A DNA stretch of 64,000 nt from Kribbella catacumbae DSM 19601 (GTDB taxonomy: Bacteria > Actinomycetota > Actinomycetes > Propionibacteriales > Kribbellaceae), in contig NZ_AQUZ01000037.1 of the NCBI RefSeq assembly GCF_000372465.1, positions 30,128 through 94,127 of the forward strand, given 5' to 3'. The notes under the pieces are model-generated. The model saw only the letters and a list, made by a program, of their open reading frames with translations, did not search any database and had not been told where the DNA came from. The translations under genes and the position numbers were made by a program. Below are positions 1-8,612 of the stretch, in pieces; position 1 is the first letter of the stretch, and the number at the start of each line of letters is the position of its first letter.

Positions 1-462
1 ATCGGCGGCCCGATGGGCGACGCCGGCCTGACCGGCCGCAAGATCATCATCGACACGTACGGCGGGATGGCGCGCCACGGTGGCGGCGCCTTCTCCGGCA
101 AGGACCCGTCGAAGGTCGACCGCTCGGCGGCGTATGCGATGCGCTGGGTGGCCAAGAACATCGTCGCCGCCGGCCTGGCCGCGCGGGCCGAGTGCCAGGT
201 CGCCTACGCGATCGGCAAGGCGGCGCCGGTCGGCTTCTACGTCGACACCTTCGGCACCGAGACCGTGCCGGTGGACAAGATCAGCGACGCGGTGCTCGAG
301 GTGTTCGATCTGCGCCCGGCCGCGATCATCCGCGATCTCGACCTGCTCCGGCCGATCTACGCCCAGACCGCGCGCAACGGCCACTTCGGCCGCACCGGCG
401 CGGACTTCACCTGGGAGCGCACCGACCGCGTCGAGGAGCTCAAGGCCGCCGTCAACAAGTAG
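1..462 (+). CDS. metK: S-adenosylmethionine synthetase, C-terminal part
   Basis: Makes S-adenosylmethionine from ATP and methionine in the cytosol. The frame is open from the first base, so the gene begins outside the window and only about the last 153 residues are present. Visible family signatures are the IGGPMGDAGLTGRKIIIDTYGG stretch (substrate loop) followed by a glycine-rich ARHGGGAFSGKD segment (phosphate/metal-binding region), then a normal C-terminus ending in a TAG stop. A strong hairpin terminator follows 8 bases after the stop. Nothing suggests damage. Identification is very secure; only the N-terminal two thirds cannot be checked. Confidence 0.97.
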   Translation: MGGPMGDAGLTGRKIIIDTYGGMARHGGGAFSGKDPSKVDRSAAYAMRWVAKNIVAAGLAARAECQVAYAIGKAAPVGFYVDTFGTETVPVDKISDAVLEVFDLRPAAIIRDLDLLRPIYAQTARNGHFGRTGADFTWERTDRVEELKAAVNK

Positions 463-470
463 TTCTCCAC

Positions 471-507
471 AAACCGCCCGCGACCTGTGGATGGCCGCGG
501 GCGGTTT
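471..507 (+). terminator. Intrinsic terminator after metK
   Basis: A perfect 12-bp inverted repeat (AAACCGCCCGCG at 471-482 and its complement at 496-507) with a 13-base loop, ending in a T-containing tail. It begins 8 bases after the metK stop and separates metK from priA. Confidence 0.85.
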
Positions 508-534
508 CTCGTTCCACCGGACTAGAGTTCCGGG

Positions 535-2574
535 GTGGCACAGAACGGGGACTCACCTGAGCAGTTGACGCTGCTTCGCGAGACCGTTCGGCGTTCCCGG
601 ACCAAGGAGCCGGCCGGGATCACGTCGTCGTTGCCGGTTGCCCGGGTCGCGGTCGACGTTTCGTTGCCGCATCTGGACCGGCCCTTCGACTATCTGGTGC
701 CCGACGACCTCGCCGACGCGGCCCAGCCGGGTGCGCGGATCAAGGTGCGGTTCGCCGGCAAGGACCTGGACGGTTACGTCCTGGAGCGGCTGGAGTCCTC
801 CGAGCACGAGGGCAAGCTCGCCCGGATCCGCAAGGTCGTCTCGCCCGAGCGAGTGCTTACGCCGGAGGTCGCCGACCTCTGCCGCGCCGTCGCCGACCGG
901 TACGCCGGAGTTCTCACCGACGTGACCCGCCTGGCCGTGCCACCCCGTCACGCGAAGGTCGAGGCCGAGGACCTCAAGTGCTCCCAACCCGTCCGCCCGG
1001 TGACGTCCACCTCGCGCTCGGAGTGGGCGCCGTACCCGAGGGCTGGTGGCTTCCTCGACGCGTTGACCCGTTCCGAGGCGCCGCGCGCGATCTGGACCGC
1101 AGTACCGGGGGCTGATTGGGCGCTCGCCTTCGCCCAGGCGGCGGCTGTCTGCGCGTCATCAGGTCGCGGCGCTTTGCTGCTGGCTCCGGATGCGCGCGAC
1201 CTCGAGCGACTGGCCGCGGCCTGTACTGCGGTGCTCGGACCGGACGGGTTCGTCACGCTCTCCGCCGATCTCGGTCCGACCGCGCGGTACAGGGCGTTCC
1301 TTGCCGCCCTGCGCGGCTGCGCGCGAGTAGTCATCGGGACCCGGGCAGCGGCCTTCGCTCCGGTGGCCGACCTCGGTCTGGTGGCTTTGTGGGACGACGG
1401 CGATGACTCGTACGCCGAACCGCGCGCGCCCTATCCGCATGCCCGCGAGGTGTTGCTGCTGCGCGCCCATCGGCAGAAGTGCGCCGCTCTCCTGGGCGGG
1501 TTCGCGCGCTCCGCGGAGACTGCCGCGCTGATCGAGTCCGGCTGGGCCGTCGAGTTGATCGCGGACCGCACGGTGATCCGGGCGGCCGCGCCGTCCGTGC
1601 ACATCACGGGGGAGTCCGACACCGATCTCGCGCGGGATCCGGCGGCCCGGGCGGCGCGGCTGCCCCACCGGGCCTTCGAGATCGCGCGCCAGGGGCTGAA
1701 GACGGGACCGGTACTGGTCCAGGTTCCGCGGGCCGGGTATCTGCCGAGCCTTGTCTGCCAAACCTGCCGGGAACCTTCGCGTTGCTCGACTTGTGGCGGA
1801 TCGCTCCGGCGTACGGGTGGATCGGGACCGCCAAGCTGCAGCGTGTGCGGGCGGCCGGCGGCGGATCACCGCTGCCCGGAGTGCGGCGACACGCGCATGC
1901 GCGCCGCGGTCGTCGGAGCCCGCCGTACCGCGGAGGAGCTGGGCCGCGCCTTCCCGGGGGTGCTCGTCCGTAGTTCGGGCGGCGACAACATGCTGGACTC
2001 CGTCTCGGACCAGCCGGCCTTGATCGTGACGACGCCGGGCGCGGAGCCGGTCGCAGCCGGTGGCTACAGCGCGGCATTGTTGCTCGACACCTGGTTGTTG
2101 CTGGCGCGACCAGATCTGCGAGCGCCCGAGGAGGCGGTGCGGCGATGGTTCAACGCGGCCGCTCTGGTCCGGTCTGCTCGTGATGGGGGCGCGGTGATCA
2201 TGGTGGGGGAGCCGTCAGCCACACCGTTGCAGGTGGTGGTCAGGTGGAGCCCTGAGGGGTTCGCGGCACGAGAGCTGGAGGAGCGCCGTACTGCGCGGCT
2301 GGCGCCGGCCGCGAAGCTGGCCGAACTGACTGGACCGACCGACGCGGTGTCGGATCTCGTCACACGAGTGCGGCAGTTGATGGATCCCCAAGCAGGGTTG
2401 GACGTTCTCGGTCCGGTGGCGATCGACGATGAGACTTCCCGGGCTGTCCTGCGGACTCCACGGGCGGCTGGGTTGAGCCTTGCCCGGGCGCTCAAGGAGG
2501 GGCAGGCGGCTCGGAGTACGAAGAAGCTTTTGGGATCTGTGCGGGTGCAGGTGGACCCGGCGTCCTTCGGCTAG
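535..2574 (+). CDS. priA: Primosomal protein N' (PriA), probably helicase-dead actinobacterial type
   Basis: Replication-restart protein that recognises branched DNA and helps reload the replicative helicase. The 679-residue frame starts at a GTG. The N-terminal DNA-binding domain is recognisable (VARVAVDVSLPHLDRPFDYLV..., followed by GARIKVRFAGKDLDGYV). A zinc-binding Cys cluster of the C-x2-C type lies at about residues 408-455 (VCQTCREPSRCSTCGG, CSVCGRPAADHRCPECG). The canonical Walker A GxGKT and DEEH motifs are not visible; the corresponding stretches read GALLLAPDARDLERL and ALWDDGDDSYAEP. Actinobacterial PriA proteins are commonly annotated as probable replication restart proteins for this reason. 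The position directly after metK is typical of the phylum. The last 4 bases overlap the end of the next, convergent gene. Confidence 0.93.
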   Translation: MAQNGDSPEQLTLLRETVRRSRTKEPAGITSSLPVARVAVDVSLPHLDRPFDYLVPDDLADAAQPGARIKVRFAGKDLDGYVLERLESSEHEGKLARIRKVVSPERVLTPEVADLCRAVADRYAGVLTDVTRLAVPPRHAKVEAEDLKCSQPVRPVTSTSRSEWAPYPRAGGFLDALTRSEAPRAIWTAVPGADWALAFAQAAAVCASSGRGALLLAPDARDLERLAAACTAVLGPDGFVTLSADLGPTARYRAFLAALRGCARVVIGTRAAAFAPVADLGLVALWDDGDDSYAEPRAPYPHAREVLLLRAHRQKCAALLGGFARSAETAALIESGWAVELIADRTVIRAAAPSVHITGESDTDLARDPAARAARLPHRAFEIARQGLKTGPVLVQVPRAGYLPSLVCQTCREPSRCSTCGGSLRRTGGSGPPSCSVCGRPAADHRCPECGDTRMRAAVVGARRTAEELGRAFPGVLVRSSGGDNMLDSVSDQPALIVTTPGAEPVAAGGYSAALLLDTWLLLARPDLRAPEEAVRRWFNAAALVRSARDGGAVIMVGEPSATPLQVVVRWSPEGFAARELEERRTARLAPAAKLAELTGPTDAVSDLVTRVRQLMDPQAGLDVLGPVAIDDETSRAVLRTPRAAGLSLARALKEGQAARSTKKLLGSVRVQVDPASFG

Positions 2575-3557
2575 GCAGAGGCGGCCGGTCGTGAAGCGGC
2601 GAGCAACTGGTTGCCGAGGGAGGTGCGTGAGTAGAGCACCGCGCGGCCGTCCCGGCGGGAGCCGACGATGCCGGCGGCGCGGAGGATGCTCAGATGCACG
2701 CTCAAGGTCGGTGCCGAGACGCTGAGCTGGTGGGCCAGGTGGGTGGTCGACATCGGCAGGTCGAGGTGGCTGACGATCGCGGCTCGCGTCCTGCCGACCA
2801 GCTCGGCCAGCGGTGACTCGCTGACGTCCTCCTGGTTCTGCCAGAGCCGGCCGAGTCCGCGCGGCGGGTACGTGATCGTCGGGACGTGCGGTGCCCCGGT
2901 CACCGGAAGTGCGGCCGGCCAGGTGAAGACGCACGGCACTAGGAGCAGGCCCTGGCCGGGCAGCGGTTCGCCGTAGTAGGTGTACGGGCGTTCGATCTCG
3001 ATGCGGTCGCCACGGAAGCGGACGGACGGGTGGAGATTGCGGAAGACCCGCTCCACGCCGCCGCTGGCCAGTTCTTCCAGCCGGAACGCGAGGTCCTCCT
3101 GCAGCAGTGACCGCATCCGGCGCCAGTCGGGCTCGATGGCCAGGCGCCAGTAGGCGTCGAGTGCTGAGGTGATGCGGTCGAGCGCCTTGGCCGGCTTGGC
3201 GATCAGTTCCGGCAGCAACGGGTGCGGTGCCGGCTCGTGCAGTCGGGTCAGCTCGGTGACGACGAGGTCCAGGGGAGTGGCGGCGATCGCGGCGAGGCCC
3301 GACTCGAAGCTGGTCGAGCGGCGCGGCGGGGCTGGAGTGATGAAGTCGGGGATGTAGTTGATCGGCGGGATGAGGGCCTTCAGCAACGACAGGTCCTCGC
3401 TCTCCAGCAGTGGCCGGACCTTGCGCAGCCACGGTCCGTGCACGCTGCTCGACGTACTGTTGCTGAGCGCCCGGATACTCGTCACCGTCTCCCAGACCGG
3501 CGAGAACGCGAACCGGATCCGGCTCACGTCGTCGCTGCGCAGCCTGAGAGTGATCAC
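2571..3557 (-). CDS. ArsR-like winged-helix regulator with N-terminal DUF5937-type domain
   Basis: A 328-residue protein with a GTG start and an AGGG ribosome site about 9 bases upstream. The last 90 residues form an ArsR-like winged helix (SPLAELVGRTRAAIVSHL, STTHLAHQLSVSAPTLSVHL, GIVGSRRDGRAVLYSRT). The N-terminal two thirds (ITLRLRSDDVSRIRFAFSPVWE...) resembles the sensing part of DUF5937 actinobacterial regulators. The ligand is unknown. It is divergent from the MFS transporter at 3639 across an 81-base gap containing a direct repeat, so it probably represses that transporter and itself. Its 3' end overlaps the priA stop by 4 bases in convergent orientation. Confidence 0.82.
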   Translation of the reverse strand: MITLRLRSDDVSRIRFAFSPVWETVTSIRALSNSTSSSVHGPWLRKVRPLLESEDLSLLKALIPPINYIPDFITPAPPRRSTSFESGLAAIAATPLDLVVTELTRLHEPAPHPLLPELIAKPAKALDRITSALDAYWRLAIEPDWRRMRSLLQEDLAFRLEELASGGVERVFRNLHPSVRFRGDRIEIERPYTYYGEPLPGQGLLLVPCVFTWPAALPVTGAPHVPTITYPPRGLGRLWQNQEDVSESPLAELVGRTRAAIVSHLDLPMSTTHLAHQLSVSAPTLSVHLSILRAAGIVGSRRDGRAVLYSRTSLGNQLLAASRPAASA

Positions 3558-3603
3558 GCTGACAACCCTAGGCCCGGCGAAGGATTAGTTCCAGGCCTAA
3601 TGT

Positions 3604-3631
3604 TCGACAGCTCCGCCGGATGGCTCGACAG
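3604..3631. promoter_or_regulatory. Two direct TCGACAG repeats, 21 bp apart
   Basis: TCGACAG occurs at 3604-3610 and again at 3625-3631, exactly two helical turns apart, 8 bases upstream of the MFS start codon. It sits in the divergent promoter region shared with the ArsR-like regulator. This arrangement would suit a dimer binding one DNA face, but no binding data exist. Confidence 0.35.
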
Positions 3632-3638
3632 TTGAGGC

Positions 3639-4847
3639 ATGAACGACGCTCCCCGCCTGCCAAGGGCTTTCTGGGCCTTGTGGGTCTGTCAGTTGGTCAA
3701 CCGGCTCGGCAGTTTCGTCCAACCGTTCCTCGTCCTGTACCTGACCCAGGACCGCCACCTGTCGGCCGGTACTGCGGGTGCCGTGGCGGCTGCGGTCGGT
3801 GCCGGCTCGGTGGTCTCGCAGCTCGTCGGCGGCTGGTTGTCCGACCGGTTCGGCCGTCGCCGGACCATGCTGATCGGCTTCTTCGGTACTGCGGTCGCGC
3901 TGATCATGCTCGGATCGGCGCGCTCGATGGTGATGATCTGGGCCGCGGCGTTCATCGTCGGCCTGATGGGCGACCTGTTCCGGCCCGCGGTGTCGGCGAC
4001 CGTCGCCGATCTGCTCCAGCCGAGAGAGCGCGTTCGCGCGTACGGGTTGCTGTTCTGGGCGATCAACCTCGGTTTCTCGATCTCCACGGTCAGCGCCGGC
4101 GTGCTCGCGAGCATCGGCTACAACTGGCTCTTCTGGATCAACGCCGGTACGTCGGTCGTCGCGGCCCTGGTGATCTGGCGGATGGTGCCCGAGACCCGGC
4201 CGGTGCTCGACGAAGGACCGCGGCGGGCGCTGTTGCCGGTCGCGTTGCGGGACACCACCTTCCTGCTGATGATCCTGCTGAATGTCGGCTACGCGACGAT
4301 TTACTTCCAGGGCTACTCGACGTTGCCGCTGGCAATGGCCGCCGACGGATTGGCGAATTCGACCTACGGGCTGGTGATCGCGCTGAACGGGGTGGTGATC
4401 GTCCTGGTGCAGCCCTTGGTCAACCGGCGGCTGTCAGCGCTCGACCGGCCGAAACTGCTGGCCGGCTCGATGCTGATCGTCGGACTGGGCTTCGGGCTCG
4501 GTGCGATCGTGCACAGCTGGTGGGGATACGGGCTGTCTGTTGTGGTCTGGACGATCGGAGAGATCGGTTTCGCGGCCGTGATCGGCGCGGTCCTCGCCGA
4601 CCTCGCGCCGGTCGACCTGCGCGGCGGCTACATGGGCCTGGCCGGCAGCATGTCGTTCGGCCTGGGCAGCGTGATCGGCCCCCTCCTCGGCACCAACACC
4701 CTCGAACACGCCGGCGGTACTACGGTTTGGATCGGCTGCGCAGTACTGGGCGCCGTCCTCTTCGTCGGCCAGCTAGCCCTGGCCCCGGCCCTACATGCCC
4801 GAGCCAACGCGAATCACTTCGTCCAGGATGCCGTCCCCAGCGCTTAG
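3639..4847 (+). CDS. MFS transporter, drug-exporter-like
   Basis: A 402-residue inner-membrane protein with about twelve hydrophobic segments. It carries the MFS loop motif between helices 2 and 3 (GGWLSDRFGRRRTML), which marks proton-linked transporters of the DHA1 type. The substrate cannot be read from sequence. It starts at ATG 3639 and is divergent from the ArsR-like regulator, a common arrangement for an efflux pump and its ligand-sensing repressor. No truncation is seen. Confidence 0.88.
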   Translation: MNDAPRLPRAFWALWVCQLVNRLGSFVQPFLVLYLTQDRHLSAGTAGAVAAAVGAGSVVSQLVGGWLSDRFGRRRTMLIGFFGTAVALIMLGSARSMVMIWAAAFIVGLMGDLFRPAVSATVADLLQPRERVRAYGLLFWAINLGFSISTVSAGVLASIGYNWLFWINAGTSVVAALVIWRMVPETRPVLDEGPRRALLPVALRDTTFLLMILLNVGYATIYFQGYSTLPLAMAADGLANSTYGLVIALNGVVIVLVQPLVNRRLSALDRPKLLAGSMLIVGLGFGLGAIVHSWWGYGLSVVVWTIGEIGFAAVIGAVLADLAPVDLRGGYMGLAGSMSFGLGSVIGPLLGTNTLEHAGGTTVWIGCAVLGAVLFVGQLALAPALHARANANHFVQDAVPSA

Positions 4848-4889
4848 CCGACCTGCGGTGCTGACCAGGAGTTTCGTAGGGTTGCCGGT

Positions 4890-5507
4890 ATGACCGAGCG
4901 CAGTGTTGATGACGTGGTGTTCGATATCGGTGGGGTGTTGCTGGACTGGAGCCCCGACTACCTGTACCGCGAGTTGATCCCGGACGCCGGGCAGCGCGAG
5001 CACTTCCTGACCAAGATCGCGACGCCCGAGTGGAACATGCAGCAGGACGCCGGCCGGACGTGGGTCGAAGCGGTCGCGGAGCTGAGCTCGCTGCACCCGG
5101 AGCACGCGGAGTGGATCGAGGCGTACGACACCGGCTGGCTCCAGATGGTCGGTGGGCTGATCGAGGGCACCGCCGAGCTCATCACCGAACTGCGCGACCA
5201 GGGCATCCCGACGTACGCGCTGACGAACTTCTCGGCGGAGAAGTGGGAGGTCGCGAAGGAGGCGTTCCCTATCCTGACCGGCTTCACCGGTGAGGTCGTG
5301 TCGGGCACCGAGCAGACTGTCAAGCCCGGCGAGAAGATCTACCGGATCCTGCTCGAGCGCTACAACCTCGATCCGGCCCGGAGCTTCTACACCGACGACA
5401 AGGACTACAACGTCATCGCCGCCCGCGCAGTGGGCATCGACGCCGAAACCTTCGTCAATGCCCCGACCCTCCGCACGCACCTCCGCTCCCGCGGTCTGCC
5501 GGTCTAG
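4890..5507 (+). CDS. HAD-family hydrolase (YihX-like phosphatase)
   Basis: A 205-residue cytosolic HAD-superfamily enzyme. The nucleophile motif is VVFDIGGVLLDW near residue 10, where the usual second Asp of DxD is replaced by Gly, as in YihX-like sugar phosphatases and haloacid dehalogenases. A cap region follows, then ALTNFSAEKW (motif II, Thr/Asn), the Lys in SGTEQTVKPGEKIY (motif III), and FYTDDKDYNV (motif IV acidic pair). The substrate is unknown. It ends one base before the convergent lipoprotein gene. Confidence 0.86.
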   Translation: MTERSVDDVVFDIGGVLLDWSPDYLYRELIPDAGQREHFLTKIATPEWNMQQDAGRTWVEAVAELSSLHPEHAEWIEAYDTGWLQMVGGLIEGTAELITELRDQGIPTYALTNFSAEKWEVAKEAFPILTGFTGEVVSGTEQTVKPGEKIYRILLERYNLDPARSFYTDDKDYNVIAARAVGIDAETFVNAPTLRTHLRSRGLPV

Positions 5508-6683
5508 CTACGCGGTGGTCACCTGCAGGGCTTCGGTGTACTTCGAGCCGGCGCCCAGGTGGGCCACCTCGAAGATGAGGTTGCCGTCCTGGCAGGTGGG
5601 TGGGGTGATGGCGGCGTCCGGGGGAGTGGCGTAGATGCGCTGAGGGCGGGCGACGCCGGGTTGCCAGCGTTGGAGCTGGAAGCGCTCTACGCCTTCGGTG
5701 ACGGTGCGCACCTCCCAGTGAATCCAGTTGCCGCAGGCAACGATGGTGTCGGTGACGATCGATCCGATCGATCGCGCCGCTCCACCGGTCGTCTCGCGGA
5801 CATAGCCGGTGCTCTGGTACTGGTCCGGGTCCGAGGCGCCGACCTCTGACCAGACGGTTGCCCCGCGCAACGAGGCCCCGCTCCACTGGATGCAGTTCTT
5901 CGCTGCGGCGATGGGCTGTGCCACGCCGCCGGTCAGCGGCGCGGTGAGCAGCCGCTTGCAGCGGCGCGTCGTCTCCGGTGAGGTGATCTCGCTGAAGGTC
6001 ACCGAGTCGGCCGAGACGACCGGATCGGCGACATACCCCGGTTCGGCCACGCAACTGACCGTGCGCGACTTCAGTGTCGCGAGCTCGGCGATCACCAGGC
6101 AGGACCTGCGCTTGGCGTCGGTGCTGCTGTAGGCGAAGGTCCCGCCGGCTGCGCCGATCTCGGGCTCGGAGATGCGGGGGAGCGCTTTCTGCGTGGCCAG
6201 GTCGACGCCCCTGCCGGTGGTCAGGTCGTAGCGGGACGCGCGGATCTGCGGGTTCGGTCCGCCGTCCCGGATGTCCTCGATCAGCGCCCACCGGTCGTCG
6301 ATCACCACCGGCGACTGCGCGACGAACCCAGCCGGCGGCACGTGCTTGACGACGACCCGCTTGGTCGTCCGATCCGTCACAGTCGTCGTGCCCGCCTCAT
6401 CGCTGCTGCGGGTGACCAGGTACTTCTCCTGCTGGGTCACGACGTGCTGACCGTCGACCGGTTGCTTCAGGATCTTGGTGAAGGTCGGTGGACCGGCCGG
6501 GGTCGGCGGGATGCTGGGGGTCGACGTGCTGTCCGGTGCCGCCGGGCTCTGGGTAGCACCCGGCGTACCAGTGGTCGGAGTGCCTGGGGGAGCGCTCTCC
6601 GGCTTGTCTGATGAGCATGCGCTCGCGAGCAGGCCCAGGCCCGCGACCAGGACAACCGGGGCTAGTAGCCGTGAACGACGCAT
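5508..6683 (-). CDS. Secreted lipoprotein of unknown function, probable beta-propeller
   Basis: A 391-residue predicted lipoprotein. The chosen ATG at 6683 gives a basic start, a hydrophobic segment and a clean lipobox (LLASAC, Cys about residue 23), followed by a Ser/Thr/Pro-rich linker typical of a surface spacer. Longer upstream starts would add a non-hydrophobic Arg-rich extension and spoil the signal peptide. The rest has repeated short strands and paired cysteines (CLVIAELATLKSRTVSCVAE, CKRLLTAPLTGG), suggesting a disulfide-containing beta-propeller; this is inference. The start lies only 4 bases after the stop of the C39-type peptidase gene, so both are probably one operon and both act outside the cell. 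Confidence 0.78.
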   Translation of the reverse strand: MRRSRLLAPVVLVAGLGLLASACSSDKPESAPPGTPTTGTPGATQSPAAPDSTSTPSIPPTPAGPPTFTKILKQPVDGQHVVTQQEKYLVTRSSDEAGTTTVTDRTTKRVVVKHVPPAGFVAQSPVVIDDRWALIEDIRDGGPNPQIRASRYDLTTGRGVDLATQKALPRISEPEIGAAGGTFAYSSTDAKRRSCLVIAELATLKSRTVSCVAEPGYVADPVVSADSVTFSEITSPETTRRCKRLLTAPLTGGVAQPIAAAKNCIQWSGASLRGATVWSEVGASDPDQYQSTGYVRETTGGAARSIGSIVTDTIVACGNWIHWEVRTVTEGVERFQLQRWQPGVARPQRIYATPPDAAITPPTCQDGNLIFEVAHLGAGSKYTEALQVTTA

Positions 6684-6687
6684 TCGC

Positions 6688-7878
6688 CTACAGACCGATG
6701 TTCTTGAACGAGTTGGCCAGGGTCGCGTTGAACAACGCCGAGGCGGGGATGTTCTTCGGCCCGTCGGTGACATTGCCGCGACTGTTGAAGCGGCGCTCGT
6801 TGAACACCTCGAAGATGCCGATGGTGCCCTTCTTCGTGTCGTACCCGCGACCGACCTGGTAGTGCCCGCTGTGGTTGAACGCGAGGTACGGGAAGTACCG
6901 CTTCAGCAGTTGCACGTGCTCGATCACCGGTGCCGGCTTGCCGTCGCCGAGATGCTTCTGGTGCACGGCCATGAACTTCTGCGTGTTCCAATGGCCGACG
7001 CTCTGGACGATGTAGTTGCCCGCCGCAAGGTCCCAGTTCGTCTTCAGGTTGGTCTGCTTGACCATCGCCGAGATCGCCGTACCGGAGCTGGTCGCGCCGA
7101 GGTCCTTGGCCCAGGACGCCTGGGTGTCCTTCTGCTTGTCGTCGGCCCAGTCGATCGCCTGGAAGGTGGCCGGACCACACCAGTACCCCTTCTCCTGCGA
7201 GGTCTGGAAGCCCTTCATGATGTACGACGAGGACGGCAGCTTCACCACCGGCGCGGACGGCTTCGGCTTCGGCGTACCGGGTGAGGCCGGCGTGGTCACC
7301 GTCGGCGCGGACGGGGTCGGTACAGGTGTCGGTGCCGGGGTCGGCGCTGGAGTCGGCGCAGGTGTGGTCGGGGTCTGATCGTTGGTCGACGAGTCGAGCT
7401 CACGCAGCGCGCGGGCCTTGTCGCGGCCGTCCCAGGCGGCCTGCATCTCCTCGAGCTCCGCGTTGAGCCGTACGCCGTCCGACAGCGAGGACCGCTCGGT
7501 CACGAACTCCGCAGGCGTCAGCGCCCCGGTCGCGATGTCCTGCTCGGCGACGCTCTGAGCGTCGGCGGCCGCCGCGGGTGCGCTCGTCAGCTCACTGAGC
7601 TGCGCTCCGCTGGGCAGTTGATCGACGAAGCCCAGCCCGAGGCAGTAGTTCTCGGTCTCGAGCTTGAAGCAGCGCATCACCTGCTGCGTCTGATCCGCCA
7701 GAGCCGTTGCCCGCAGCATCGACGAGTCCGGCGCGGTGCGAATCACCTCCTGCGCCAGCTCGCTCCAAGATTTCGCGTACGAGGGTTCCCGCGGCTCGTA
7801 GGCGGCGGCCAGTGGGGCTTGGGCGAGCAGGGCACCGAGCAGGATCAGGCCGGCTGCCCCTCGTGTCGCTGTGGGCAT
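6688..7878 (-). CDS. Secreted C39-like cysteine peptidase
   Basis: A 396-residue exported protein. Start ATG 7878 gives a signal peptide (LILLGALLAQAPLAAA) with likely cleavage near residue 26. A helical N-terminal part is followed by a Pro/Thr linker (repeats of TPAP at about residues 168-190), then a papain-fold C39-type domain. The catalytic Cys is probably Cys234 in GYWCGPATF and the His is His339 in FNHSGHYQVGRGYD. The domain resembles Peptidase_C39_2 rather than bacteriocin-export C39, since no ABC transporter part is present. The substrate is unknown. Probably co-transcribed with the lipoprotein gene downstream. Confidence 0.82.
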   Translation of the reverse strand: MPTATRGAAGLILLGALLAQAPLAAAYEPREPSYAKSWSELAQEVIRTAPDSSMLRATALADQTQQVMRCFKLETENYCLGLGFVDQLPSGAQLSELTSAPAAAADAQSVAEQDIATGALTPAEFVTERSSLSDGVRLNAELEEMQAAWDGRDKARALRELDSSTNDQTPTTPAPTPAPTPAPTPVPTPSAPTVTTPASPGTPKPKPSAPVVKLPSSSYIMKGFQTSQEKGYWCGPATFQAIDWADDKQKDTQASWAKDLGATSSGTAISAMVKQTNLKTNWDLAAGNYIVQSVGHWNTQKFMAVHQKHLGDGKPAPVIEHVQLLKRYFPYLAFNHSGHYQVGRGYDTKKGTIGIFEVFNERRFNSRGNVTDGPKNIPASALFNATLANSFKNIGL

Positions 7879-8063
7879 TGTGGTCTCCCGTTGGGCGTGT
7901 GACGGTAGTGACTGTTGGTACGCCTGAGACCACAGTACGTGCTTGTGGCAACAATGTGGAGGGGGGTGCTCGCTGTCCGCGACCACGGGCGGCCTGCGGA
8001 GACCCGGCGCACCGACCACTAGACTTGCCCGGTCCCCCCTTCGGTGAGTGCTGTGGAGTTTGC

Positions 8064-8612
8064 GTGTCGGTCCAACCCATCCGTCTGTTCGGCGATCCCG
8101 TCCTGATCACCAAGGCCGACCCCGTCGTCGACTTCGACGCCGAGCTGCGCCGGCTGGTCGCGGACCTGACCGACACCATGCAAGCCGCTCCCGGTACCGG
8201 CCTGGCCGCGCCACAGATCGGCGTCGGCCTCCGCGTTTTCACGTACTTCGTGGAGGGCGAACTCGGCCACCTGGTGAACCCCGAGCTGAGCCTGTCGCTG
8301 GAGGAGCAGTTCGGTCCCGAGGGCTGCCTGTCGATCCCCGGCCTGACCTTCGACTGCCGCCGGGCGATGAGCGTCATCGCCAGCGGCTTCACCATGTACG
8401 GCGAGCCGGTGGTGATCGAGGGGTCGGATCTGCTGGCCCGCTGCATCCAGCACGAGACCGACCACCTCGACGGCGTGCTGTTCGTCGACCGGCTGGACAC
8501 CGCCACCCGCAAGGCCGCGATGAAGGCGATCCGCGAGGCCGAGTGGTCCGGCCTGTCCGGCCCGCCGCAGGTCAAGGTCTCACCGCACCCGATGAACGGA
8601 TTTGGCCTGTGA
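8064..8612 (+). CDS. def: Peptide deformylase
   Basis: Removes the formyl group from nascent proteins. The 182-residue frame from GTG 8064 contains all three metal and catalytic motifs: GTGLAAPQIG (motif 1), EGCLSIPG (motif 2, metal Cys) and QHETDHLDG (motif 3, HExxH-type, here HETDH). The length matches the family. The stop overlaps the fmt start by 4 bases, and fmt overlaps rsmB likewise, so the three genes form a tightly coupled translation-initiation operon. A longer frame upstream exists but starts inside the opposite-strand peptidase gene and is rejected. Confidence 0.95.
   Translation: MSVQPIRLFGDPVLITKADPVVDFDAELRRLVADLTDTMQAAPGTGLAAPQIGVGLRVFTYFVEGELGHLVNPELSLSLEEQFGPEGCLSIPGLTFDCRRAMSVIASGFTMYGEPVVIEGSDLLARCIQHETDHLDGVLFVDRLDTATRKAAMKAIREAEWSGLSGPPQVKVSPHPMNGFGL

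Noticed and set aside
3620..4864. A 414-codon frame covering the MFS gene in another phase
   Set aside because: Extremely Arg/Gly/Ala-rich, no ribosome site, and fully overlaps a clear membrane-protein gene; a high-GC shadow.
7168..7370. Repeated proline/threonine codons considered as a DNA repeat or CRISPR-like array
   Set aside because: They encode the TPAP linker of the C39-like peptidase; repeat units vary and have no spacers.
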